The translations under genes and the position numbers were made by a program. The notes under the pieces are model-generated. The model was not told where the DNA came from, searched no databases, and saw only the letters and a list, made by a program, of their open reading frames with translations. Of a stretch of 64,000 nucleotides of DNA, positions 1 to 7,550 are shown one piece after another. The first letter of the stretch is position 1; each line of letters opens with the position of its first letter. Origin of the DNA: Janthinobacterium sp051380875. GTDB taxonomy: Bacteria; Pseudomonadota; Gammaproteobacteria; Burkholderiales; Burkholderiaceae_D. The stretch is from NCBI RefSeq assembly GCF_051380875.1, contig NZ_JBNYXW010000003.1:270862-334861 (forward strand), written 5' to 3'.

Positions 1-1123
1 GGTCGCGTTCCCGCTCCAGCTCTGCCGCGCGCGCCTCGAGCTCCTGCTGCAGCCGGTCGCGTTCGCTCATCAGGCCGTTGAACGCTTCCGTCAGCTCGCC
101 GATTTCGTCGCGCTGCAGCACCGGCACGGGCGTGAAGCGGCTGCCGGAAGCGCGCAGCGACAGCAAGGTATTGCGCAGGCGCACCAGCGGCGACAGCAGC
201 CGTACGGTCAGCCAGGCCAGCACGGCAGCGGCCAGCAGCGAAGCGCAGATGCTCCACAGCACCAGCCGGTACAGCACGCCGTTGAACGGTTCAAACGCGT
301 CGGTCACGGGCAGCGAGGCGGCCAGCAGCCAGTTCACGGATTTCAGTCGCTTGAAGCTGTTGACGGCCGTGGTGCCACCGCTGTTGGTGCTGACCATGCT
401 GCCTTCGCCACCATCCTTGAGCAACTGCGTGGTGATCTGGTTGGCGTTGGGCGCGCGCGGCTGCAGCAGCCGGCTGGCATCCGGGTGTAGCACGTAGCGC
501 GGCACGGCCTCGCGCGTGAGGATGAAGAAATAGCCGCTCTTGCCCACCTTGGCCGTGCGCAAATGGCCGAGCATATTGTCCTTGTACAGGCGCAGCACGC
601 CGATCACGATGCCGGCCACCTCGCCATCCTTGTCGAGCACGGGGGCGACCATCTGCACGATGGGCAAATGGCTGGTCTTGCCCAGCATCGGCTCGGTGAT
701 CATGGCTTTTTTCGTGCGCATCACCGTCTGGAAGTATGCGCGGTCGGCCACGTCCGTGCCGTTGCGCCCCTGCACTTCGGGCACGTCGGCGACCACCTTG
801 CCCTGCGTATCGAGCACCAGCACGTCGTCGAACAGGGCCAGCATGGCGCGCTGCGTGTAGTAGTGGCGCAATTGCGCCGGGTCATCCATCAGGGCGGGTG
901 GCTGGTGGCGCGCGGTCTGGGTGATGATGTCGAGCAGCATGGCCAGCTTGTCATCGAGTTCTTCGGCCGTGCGCTCGATCAGCGCCGTTTGCTGGCTCAG
1001 CAAGACTTGCGTGAAATCGTCGCGCATGTGTTTCACCTGGACCATCGTCACCAGGGCGATCATGGCGATCGAGGTCAGGCTGGTGGCCAGCGCGACTTTT
1101 GCTTTAATGCCGAGAGGCTTCAT
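1..1123 (-). CDS. dCACHE-HAMP membrane sensor protein (partial, 3' end outside window)
   Basis: The gene runs off the left edge; 374 codons are visible. The start ATG at 1123 follows an AAGGAA ribosome site. The N-terminus has one transmembrane helix (about residues 8-28). A periplasmic segment of about 250 residues follows, with the YF-x4-R and 'GYFFIL' style of double-CACHE ligand domains. A second helix lies at about 284-306, then a HAMP linker and the beginning of a Glu/Arg-rich coiled coil at the edge. Proteins of this build sense small molecules outside the inner membrane and signal inward. The output domain (histidine kinase, GGDEF or chemotaxis signalling) is cut off, so I cannot say which it is. 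Confidence 0.8.
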   Translation of the reverse strand, partial: MKPLGIKAKVALATSLTSIAMIALVTMVQVKHMRDDFTQVLLSQQTALIERTAEELDDKLAMLLDIITQTARHQPPALMDDPAQLRHYYTQRAMLALFDDVLVLDTQGKVVADVPEVQGRNGTDVADRAYFQTVMRTKKAMITEPMLGKTSHLPIVQMVAPVLDKDGEVAGIVIGVLRLYKDNMLGHLRTAKVGKSGYFFILTREAVPRYVLHPDASRLLQPRAPNANQITTQLLKDGGEGSMVSTNSGGTTAVNSFKRLKSVNWLLAASLPVTDAFEPFNGVLYRLVLWSICASLLAAAVLAWLTVRLLSPLVRLRNTLLSLRASGSRFTPVPVLQRDEIGELTEAFNGLMSERDRLQQELEARAAELERERD

Positions 1124-1383
1124 GATTTCCTTTTGAGTACCGGGCGGTACAGGCGGCAGATAATGCTGTCAGGAATTTTCCTATCAATACATCAACTTGG
1201 CAAGCGTGGGGCGTGTAATTTTGCGCTGTGGAGCAGGCTTTAGAGGATGTCGGCATAAAATTAAATGCAGAACGTCGTTTATTCAGCGAAATTAGGGCGA
1301 ATTGCGGTGAATTTCCGCGAAATTGGCACATGGCAACGCACTATGCAGTAAACTTGTTATTGCATTTTATAAAAGGTACTGAC

Positions 1384-2142
1384 ATGACAGAAGCGCTACT
1401 CTCTCCAGCCTTGCCCGCAGTGACCGTGGAGGCGTTGCGTGCCCGATGCTCGACGTGCAGCATGCATCAATTGTGCCTGCCGATGGGGCTCGATGTGGGT
1501 GATATGGACCGGCTGGACCAGATCATCGGCCGGCGCCGCAAGGTCGCGCGTGGCGCCTTGCTGTTCCGCATCGGCGATTCGTTCCAGAACCTGTACGCGA
1601 TCCGTTTGGGCCACTTCAAGACGTACCAGATCAATCCGGGCGGCGACGAGCAGGTGACGGGTTTCCAGATGGCTGGCGAATTGCTGGGCATGGACGCCAT
1701 CAGCGCCGACCGCCACCATTGCAACGCGGTGGCGCTGGAAGACAGCGAAGTGTGTGAAATTCCGTTTTCCAGCCTGGAACAATTGCTGGGCAGTATACCG
1801 ACCCTGCTGCGCCATTTCCACCGCATGATGAGCCAGGAAATCACGCGCGAGCAAAGCGTCATGCTGTTGCTGGGCAATATGCAGGCGACGCAGCGCTTTG
1901 CCGCCTTCATCGTCAACCTGGCCTCGCGCTACGAGGCACGCGGCTATTCGGGCAGCAACTTCCAGCTGCGCATGTCGCGCGAGGAAATTGGCAATTACCT
2001 GGGCTTGACCATCGAAAGCGTCAGCCGCTTATTGTCGAAGTTCAAGAAAGAAGGCTGGCTGCGCGTGTCGAACCGCGAGATTGAAATCCTGCAGCCAGCA
2101 AAATTGAAGGCCATTACGGCCGGCACGGACACCTGCAAATAA
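1384..2142 (+). CDS. fnr: Fnr/Anr-type oxygen-sensing transcription regulator (Crp family)
   Basis: 252 residues. The N-terminal cysteines C22, C25 and C31, plus C124 in the motif VCEIPF, match the four ligands of the oxygen-labile 4Fe-4S cluster of Fnr. A cyclic-nucleotide-binding-like beta-roll covers about residues 30-150. The C-terminal helix-turn-helix (about 198-222) contains E-x2-SR, the recognition pattern for TTGAT-N4-ATCAA sites. The ATG at 1384 follows an AAAGG ribosome site; an upstream in-frame start at 1228 would add 52 residues not typical of the family. The gene stands beside the cbb3-oxidase genes, which carry matching boxes (7374-7387 and 17825-17838), so it is very likely their activator at low oxygen. 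Confidence 0.95.
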   Translation: MTEALLSPALPAVTVEALRARCSTCSMHQLCLPMGLDVGDMDRLDQIIGRRRKVARGALLFRIGDSFQNLYAIRLGHFKTYQINPGGDEQVTGFQMAGELLGMDAISADRHHCNAVALEDSEVCEIPFSSLEQLLGSIPTLLRHFHRMMSQEITREQSVMLLLGNMQATQRFAAFIVNLASRYEARGYSGSNFQLRMSREEIGNYLGLTIESVSRLLSKFKKEGWLRVSNREIEILQPAKLKAITAGTDTCK

Positions 2143-2157
2143 TAACGGTGCTGTACC

Positions 2158-2682
2158 TTATAGTTCTTCATCCGCATGCAGCGCGATGCTGCGCTGCAAA
2201 GGCCAGGTCCAGATGCCTGACAAGCGCCATTCGCGCGCGTTGTTTTCCACCAGCACTTGCCAGCGGCTGCGCTCTAACATCGGCAGCGCCACCGAAAAGT
2301 TGCCGGCCGCATCGGGCTGCACCAGCAGCTTGATATCCTTTTCGGGCAAGGTGGCATGCGCCAGGTGCAGCAGCAAAGGCGCCGGGTAAGCCTTGCCGAA
2401 GCTTTGCACGGAACCGGTCAGGCGCGCTGCAGCTACATCATAGGTCAGGCTGGTCGACATGGCCAGGTTGCTGGCGGCCGTATCGCGCCGCAAGTCCTGG
2501 TTGATCGCCTTGCCCTGCTTGTAATAGTCGCCCACCACCAGCGCGTCCGGCTGCGTAAACGCGATATAGCCCATGAAGCTGCCGACGATGACGGACAGCC
2601 CGGGCCCCACCATCAGCAGCCACGGCCAGCGGTGCTTGTACCAGGGTTCCACGGGGGCTTGCAGCTTGATACTTTCCGACAT
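2158..2682 (-). CDS. fixH: FixH family cbb3-oxidase assembly protein
   Basis: 174 residues. A single transmembrane helix lies near the N-terminus (about residues 19-42), followed by the family motif DYYKQG and a periplasmic domain of about 110 residues. FixH (also called CcoH) is an inner-membrane protein needed for stable assembly of cbb3-type cytochrome c oxidase. The start ATG at 2682 has a strong AAGGAG site. It is the last gene of the minus-strand run ccoN-O-Q-P-G-fixH and lies 60 bp after ccoG. Its 3' end is 15 bp from the convergent end of fnr, and no clear terminator is visible between them. Confidence 0.92.
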   Translation of the reverse strand: MSESIKLQAPVEPWYKHRWPWLLMVGPGLSVIVGSFMGYIAFTQPDALVVGDYYKQGKAINQDLRRDTAASNLAMSTSLTYDVAAARLTGSVQSFGKAYPAPLLLHLAHATLPEKDIKLLVQPDAAGNFSVALPMLERSRWQVLVENNAREWRLSGIWTWPLQRSIALHADEEL

Positions 2683-2742
2683 GCTATTTCTCCTTGTGGC
2701 GGCATATTCTGGGGTCAGCCCTCAAAAACACGCCTTTCCTTG

Positions 2743-4125
2743 TTAGCGCGGCACGATGAACACGGCGCTTTCGCGCACATGCAGCGATGGATCGTCCAGC
2801 GATTGCAGCTCGATGCTGATCTTGTTCGAACCCTTTTCCCCGACGCCGTGCGGCACGCGCAGGCGGATGGGCCAGCCCAGCGTTTCGGTCGGCTGCAGGG
2901 TAACTTCATCGCGCGTCAGCAGGGCCAGGCCGGGCAAGCCGGCAACGCTGATCCTGAAGTGCTGGCGCTGCTCCGAGGTATTCATGATCTGCAGGCGGTA
3001 GACGTTTTCGATCATGCCATCTTCCACTTCGCGTCCCATCGAGCCACGGTCGCGGATGACGTCCATTTTCAGCGGCGTGCGCAGGAACAGCGAGGTCGCC
3101 ACGGCGATGATGATCAGGGCCAGGATGGCGGAATAGATCAGTACGCGCGGGCGCATGGCGCGCTGGCGGATCTGCTGCGCATTGAAGTTGTTTTCCAGCG
3201 CGTGGTCGGTACTGTAGCGTACCAGGCCGCGTGGCCGGTCGACCTTGTCCATCACGCTGTTGCAGGCGTCCACGCAGGCGGCGCAGCCGATGCATTCATA
3301 CTGCAGGCCGTTGCGGATATCGATGCCAGTCGGACACACTTGCACGCACAGGGTGCAGTCGATGCAGTCGCCCAGCTTGTCGTTGTTGCCGGCTTTCTTG
3401 CTCAGCGCGCCGCGCGGTTCGCCCCGCTTGGCATCGTAGGTGATGATCAGGGTATCCTGGTCGAACATGGCGCTCTGGAAACGCGCGTAGGGGCACATGT
3501 ATTTGCACACCTGCTCGCGCAGCCAGCCCGCGTTGCCGTAGGTTGCCAGGCTGTAGAACAAGACCCAGAACCATTCCCAGGGACCGAAATTCAAGGTGGT
3601 GACCGCGTGCGCCAGTTCCTTGATGGGCGTGAAGTAGCCAACGAAGGTAAAGCCCGTCCACAGGGCGATGGCGCCCCACGCCAGGTGCTTGGCCGTCTTC
3701 TTAGCTGCCTTGTGCAGCGACGGACCCTGCTTGTCGAGGGCCATGCGGGCACTGCGCGTGCCTTCGATCTTGCGTTCGACCCACAGGAAGATTTCCGTGT
3801 ACACCGTTTGCGGGCAGGAAAAGCCGCACCACACCCGCCCGGCAATGGCCGTGACGAGGAACAGTAAATACGCACAGATGATCAGCAGGGCCGCCAGGTA
3901 GATGAAATCCTGCGGCCACAGCACGACGCCGAAAATGTAGAACTTGCGCGTGGTCAAATCGAACAGCAGGGCTTGCCTGCCATTCCAGGTCAACCACGGC
4001 AAGCCGTAGAACGCCAGCTGGGTAAGCCAGACGCATACCCATCGCCAGGTAGCGTAGCGTCCTTTGGCCTCGCGAGGGTAGATCTGCTCGCGGGCCGCAT
4101 ACATCTGGATGACTTGAGGTTCCAT
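2743..4125 (-). CDS. ccoG: Cytochrome c oxidase accessory protein CcoG (FixG/RdxA), polyferredoxin
   Basis: 460 residues. Several transmembrane helices fill the first half. CGFSCPQ lies near residue 100. Two clustered 4Fe-4S motifs (CxDCTLCVQVCP and CIGCAACVDAC) lie at about residues 250-285, and a C-terminal Ig-like domain follows. CcoG handles copper, probably reducing it, during insertion of CuB into cbb3 oxidase. A GTG at 4128 is in frame just upstream, but the ATG at 4125 is the more likely start. It begins only 4 bp after the ccoP stop codon, which suggests coupled translation. Confidence 0.95.
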   Translation of the reverse strand: MEPQVIQMYAAREQIYPREAKGRYATWRWVCVWLTQLAFYGLPWLTWNGRQALLFDLTTRKFYIFGVVLWPQDFIYLAALLIICAYLLFLVTAIAGRVWCGFSCPQTVYTEIFLWVERKIEGTRSARMALDKQGPSLHKAAKKTAKHLAWGAIALWTGFTFVGYFTPIKELAHAVTTLNFGPWEWFWVLFYSLATYGNAGWLREQVCKYMCPYARFQSAMFDQDTLIITYDAKRGEPRGALSKKAGNNDKLGDCIDCTLCVQVCPTGIDIRNGLQYECIGCAACVDACNSVMDKVDRPRGLVRYSTDHALENNFNAQQIRQRAMRPRVLIYSAILALIIIAVATSLFLRTPLKMDVIRDRGSMGREVEDGMIENVYRLQIMNTSEQRQHFRISVAGLPGLALLTRDEVTLQPTETLGWPIRLRVPHGVGEKGSNKISIELQSLDDPSLHVRESAVFIVPR

Positions 4126-4129
4126 CACA

Positions 4130-5050
4130 TCATTTCACGGGCGCCTGGGGATTCGACAGGCTCCAGACATAGGCCGACAGCACATGCACTTTTGATTCCC
4201 CAAGGAAATCGTTAAAGGCCGGCATGGTGTTGCTGCGCCCCTTGCGGATGGTTTCCATAATGGTATCGGCGCTGCCGCCATACAGCCAGGTCTTGTCCGT
4301 CAGGTTGGGCGCGCCGAGCATCTGGTTGCCCTTGGCGTCCGCACCGTGGCAAGCCATGCAGGCGCCGAACTTGGCCTTGCCCAGCACCGACTTGACGGGG
4401 TCGGCGGTGGAACCGGACAGGCTCAGCACATAATGGGCCACGTTCTCGACATCCTTTTCCGAGCCCAGGGCGGCACCCATCGGCGGCATCTGGCCATTGC
4501 GGCCATGCAGGATGGTGGTCTTGATGACGTCTGGTTCGCCGCCATACAGCCAATCCTTGTCGGTCAGGTTGGGGAAGCCCTTGTTGCCGCGCGCATCCGA
4601 ACCGTGGCATTGCGCGCAATAGGTGAGGAACAGGCGCTGGCCGATGGCTTGCGCCTGCGGATCGGCGGCCACCGTCTTCAAGTCCTGGCCCAGATACTTG
4701 TTGAACAGGGGGCCGTAGTCGGCTTCCGCCTTTTTCAGCTCTTCTGCGTACTGGCCCGTCGATTTCCAGCCCAGGCTACCGGCGTAGTTGCCCAGGCCCG
4801 GATACAGGTACAGATAGGCCAGTGCGAAGACGATGGTGATGTAGAACAGCCACATCCACCAGCGCGGCATGGGCGTGTTGAGTTCCTTCAAGTCCTCGTC
4901 CCAGACGTGGCCCGTGGTGCCGTCGGTGGGCGCGCCAGGGATCAGCGTGACCTTCGACTGCGAGTACAGCAGCACGCCGCAGCCGATGATGCCCAGCAGG
5001 GACAGCACGATGATGTAGATATTCCAGAAACCGCTGGTAAAGTCAGCCAT
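4130..5050 (-). CDS. ccoP: cbb3-type cytochrome c oxidase subunit III (dihaem CcoP)
   Basis: 306 residues. There are two N-terminal transmembrane helices (about 8-30 and 64-87). Two periplasmic cytochrome c domains follow, with haem-binding motifs CAQCH (about residue 145) and CMACH (about residue 232), each followed by the usual LTDK-W-LYGG block. CcoP brings electrons from soluble cytochromes to CcoO and CcoN. The start overlaps the end of ccoQ by 8 bp, so translation is probably coupled. Length and domain order are normal for the family. Confidence 0.96.
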   Translation of the reverse strand: MADFTSGFWNIYIIVLSLLGIIGCGVLLYSQSKVTLIPGAPTDGTTGHVWDEDLKELNTPMPRWWMWLFYITIVFALAYLYLYPGLGNYAGSLGWKSTGQYAEELKKAEADYGPLFNKYLGQDLKTVAADPQAQAIGQRLFLTYCAQCHGSDARGNKGFPNLTDKDWLYGGEPDVIKTTILHGRNGQMPPMGAALGSEKDVENVAHYVLSLSGSTADPVKSVLGKAKFGACMACHGADAKGNQMLGAPNLTDKTWLYGGSADTIMETIRKGRSNTMPAFNDFLGESKVHVLSAYVWSLSNPQAPVK

Positions 5051-5246
5051 GGTTGCGCTCCTTTTCTGGCACTGGCGCGGCCGCAGCCGGCTGGTCCAGC
5101 GCGTCGTCGGCGAACGGCAGGTGCGCCGCCGCGTCGAAGTCGCTATTGCTGCGGCTGAACGTCCACCACAGGATGCCCATGAAGGTTGTAAAGGAAACTA
5201 CCGTCATGACGCTGCTGGCGCTGTCAAACAGGTTGTCGATTGCCAT
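5043..5246 (-). CDS. ccoQ: cbb3-type oxidase small subunit CcoQ (FixQ)
   Basis: 67 residues with one transmembrane helix at about residues 12-30 and a short acidic, then Ala/Pro-rich tail. CcoQ helps stabilise the assembled cbb3 complex. The identification rests mainly on size, the single helix followed by a WTFSR-x3-SDFD-like patch, and position between ccoO (1 bp away) and ccoP (8 bp overlap). Confidence 0.9.
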   Translation of the reverse strand: MAIDNLFDSASSVMTVVSFTTFMGILWWTFSRSNSDFDAAAHLPFADDALDQPAAAAPVPEKERNHG

Positions 5247-5247
5247 G

Positions 5248-5862
5248 CTAATTCCTTGTCTTGATTAATGTACCGAGGCCTTGCAGATAGGCAACCAGGG
5301 CGTCTTCTTCCGTCTTGTCTTGCAGCTGGGCCGGTGCGGCGGCGATTTCCGCGTCGCTGTACGGATCGCCCAGGCGGCGCAGCGCGCGCATCTTCGGCAT
5401 GATCTCGTCGGGCACCAGCCTGGCTTTCGCCAGCCACGGGTAGGACGGCATGTTCGACTCGGGCACCACGTCGCGCGGGTTGTTCAAGTGCGTGCGGTGC
5501 CATTCATCGCTGTAGCGCGCGCCCACGCGGGCCAGGTCGGGCCCCGTGCGCTTGGAACCCCACTGGAACGGCCGGTCATACACGAACTCGCCGGCCACCG
5601 AATAATGGCCATAGCGCTCCGTTTCCGCGCGCAGCGGACGTATCATCTGCGAGTGGCAGTTGTAGCAGCCTTCGCGCACATAAATGTCGCGCCCCGCTAG
5701 GCGCAGCGGCGAGTATGGCTTCAAGCCGGCGATGGGTTCCGTGGTGCTCTTCTGGAAGAACAGGGGAACGATCTCGACAGCGCCGCCGATGCTGATCACT
5801 ACCGTGACCAGGGCGATCAGCAGCCAGGGGTTTTTTTCAATCCATGCATGTGAAAATTTCAT
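5248..5862 (-). CDS. ccoO: cbb3-type cytochrome c oxidase subunit II (monohaem CcoO)
   Basis: 204 residues. An N-terminal membrane anchor (about 13-33) is followed by a periplasmic domain with the haem c motif CYNCH (about residue 62). The family blocks 'KPYSPLRLAGRDIYVREGC', 'YGHYSVAGEFVYDRPFQWGSKRTGPDL' (given here only as landmarks) and a C-terminal YLQGLGT are all present. CcoO passes electrons from CcoP to the catalytic subunit CcoN. It begins 15 bp after ccoN in the same operon. Confidence 0.96.
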   Translation of the reverse strand: MKFSHAWIEKNPWLLIALVTVVISIGGAVEIVPLFFQKSTTEPIAGLKPYSPLRLAGRDIYVREGCYNCHSQMIRPLRAETERYGHYSVAGEFVYDRPFQWGSKRTGPDLARVGARYSDEWHRTHLNNPRDVVPESNMPSYPWLAKARLVPDEIMPKMRALRRLGDPYSDAEIAAAPAQLQDKTEEDALVAYLQGLGTLIKTRN

Positions 5863-5877
5863 TTGCTTTCGCTCCTA

Positions 5878-7305
5878 TCAGGCGTGCGCCGCGTTCAGTT
5901 CCGGGATGCGGGCGACGGGCAATTTGCTGCCGCGCAAGGTCATCCAGGTGTTGTAGCCCATGACGCACATGCCGGCCAGGTACAGCAGGCCGCCGCCGAC
6001 GCGCACCACGTAGTACGGATACGTGGCTTTCACGCCTTCGACGAAGGTGTAGGTCAGGGTGCCGTCCGGGTTGACTGCGCGCCACATCAGGCCCTGCATC
6101 ACGCCGGCGATCCACATGGCGGCGATATACAGCACGATGCCGATGGTGGCCACCCAGAAGTGCACGTCGACCAGGCGCGTGCTGTGCATCTGCGTGCGGC
6201 CCGCCAGGCGCGGCAGCAGGTAGTAGATCGAACCCATGGTGATGAAGCCGACCCAGCCCAGGGCGCCCGCATGCACGTGGGCAACAGTCCAGTCGGTGTA
6301 GTGCGACAGCGAATTGATGGTCTTGATCGACATCATCGGACCTTCGAAGGTGGCGATGCCGTAGAACGACAGCGAGACGATCATGAATTTCAGGATCGGG
6401 TCGGTGCGCAGCTTGTGCCAGGCGCCCGACAGGGTCATCATGCCGTTAATCATGCCGCCCCAGCTTGGCGCCAGCAGCACCAGCGAGAAGACCATGCCGA
6501 TCGATTGCGTCCAGTCCGGCAAGGCCGTGTAGTGCAAATGGTGCGGGCCGGCCCACATATAGGTGAAGATCAGCGCCCAGAAGTGGACGATCGACAGGCG
6601 GTACGAGTACACGGGGCGCTCGGCCTGCTTGGGAATGAAGTAGTAGACCATGCCCAGGTAGCCGGCGGTCAGGATGAAGCCCACCGCGTTATGCCCGTAC
6701 CACCACTGGATCATGGCGTCCTGCACGCCGCTGTAGGCGGAATACGACTTGGTGGCCGAGGCCGGCATGACGGCGCCATTGACCACGTGCAAGATCGTCA
6801 CGGCCAGGATGTAGGCGCCGAAGAACCAGTTGGCCACGTAGATGTGCTTGACCTTGCGCTTGATCAAGGTGCCGAAGAAAACGATGGCGTAGGCGATCCA
6901 GACGACAGCGATGAGGATGGAAATGGGCCACTCCAGTTCGGCGTATTCCTTGCCGCGCGTGAGGCCCATCGGCAGGCTGACGACGGCGGACAGGATCACC
7001 GCTTGCCAGCCCCAGAACGTGAAGGCGGCCAGCTTGTCGGAAAACAGGCGCACCTGGCAGGTGCGTTGCACAACGTAGTACGAGGTGGCGAACAGGCCGC
7101 AGATGCCGAAGGCGAAAATCACCGCATTCGTGTGCAGCGGACGCAGGCGTCCATATGTGAGCCACGGTATGTCGAGGTTAAGGGCAGGCCAGGCCAGCTG
7201 TGCGGCGATGATGACGCCAACCAGCATGCCGATGATGCCCCATACCACAGTAGCGACCGCGAATTGCTTCACGACCTTGTAGTTATAGTTCAGCGATTGA
7301 TCCAC
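5878..7305 (-). CDS. ccoN: cbb3-type cytochrome c oxidase catalytic subunit I (CcoN)
   Basis: About 475 residues, all membrane helices. It carries histidine-bearing helices for haem b, haem b3 and CuB, including HTNAVIFAFG, WWYGHNAVGF and MWAGPHHLHY. It reduces oxygen to water with high affinity and pumps protons. There is no ATG at the 5' end. Two in-frame GTG codons exist at 7311 and 7305. The GGGAG ribosome site is about 7 bp from the GTG at 7305 but only about 1 bp from the one at 7311, so 7305 is the better start. Transcription should start near 7339 under the Fnr box at 7374-7387. Confidence 0.95.
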   Translation of the reverse strand: MDQSLNYNYKVVKQFAVATVVWGIIGMLVGVIIAAQLAWPALNLDIPWLTYGRLRPLHTNAVIFAFGICGLFATSYYVVQRTCQVRLFSDKLAAFTFWGWQAVILSAVVSLPMGLTRGKEYAELEWPISILIAVVWIAYAIVFFGTLIKRKVKHIYVANWFFGAYILAVTILHVVNGAVMPASATKSYSAYSGVQDAMIQWWYGHNAVGFILTAGYLGMVYYFIPKQAERPVYSYRLSIVHFWALIFTYMWAGPHHLHYTALPDWTQSIGMVFSLVLLAPSWGGMINGMMTLSGAWHKLRTDPILKFMIVSLSFYGIATFEGPMMSIKTINSLSHYTDWTVAHVHAGALGWVGFITMGSIYYLLPRLAGRTQMHSTRLVDVHFWVATIGIVLYIAAMWIAGVMQGLMWRAVNPDGTLTYTFVEGVKATYPYYVVRVGGGLLYLAGMCVMGYNTWMTLRGSKLPVARIPELNAAHA

Positions 7306-7345
7306 AAACACTCTCCCTGGAATTACTATTTATGATGATGGCCAG

Positions 7346-7387
7346 AGAGTAAGTGTTTGACCGCTAAAAAACTTTGATGTGGATCAA
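7346..7387 (-). promoter_or_regulatory. Fnr-dependent class II promoter of ccoN
   Basis: TTGATGTGGATCAA at 7374-7387 is a perfect Fnr/Anr box. On the minus strand, a -10-like TACTCT lies at 7351-7346, 32 bp from the box centre. This puts the transcription start near 7339 and the box at about -41.5, the standard activating position. The start point is inferred from spacing. Confidence 0.88.
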
Positions 7388-7550
7388 AATTCCCCAGATG
7401 AAAGTAGCGTAGCGAAGTGGCATCGAAATAAAACGCGATGCCGGTAAAAAAGCCAGGCAAGATCTCCGCAACAGCTTGCTTGATATGGCGTAAAACGTGC
7501 GCATGAGCAAGGGCTTAGACTGGTCAGTCCAGCCACGATGAAGGCCAGCC

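Noticed and set aside
1160..1240. Possible Fnr box upstream of fnr (TATCAATACATCAAC region)
   Set aside because: It lacks the inverted TTGAT half-site; no autoregulation can be claimed.
2356..3867. Long open frame of 503 codons on the plus strand opposite ccoG
   Set aside because: His/Gln/Arg-rich antisense translation without domains; ccoG on the other strand has clear motifs. The same holds for long antisense frames at 5863-7335, 7959-9485, 21586-23208, 43477-45387 and 48307-50478.
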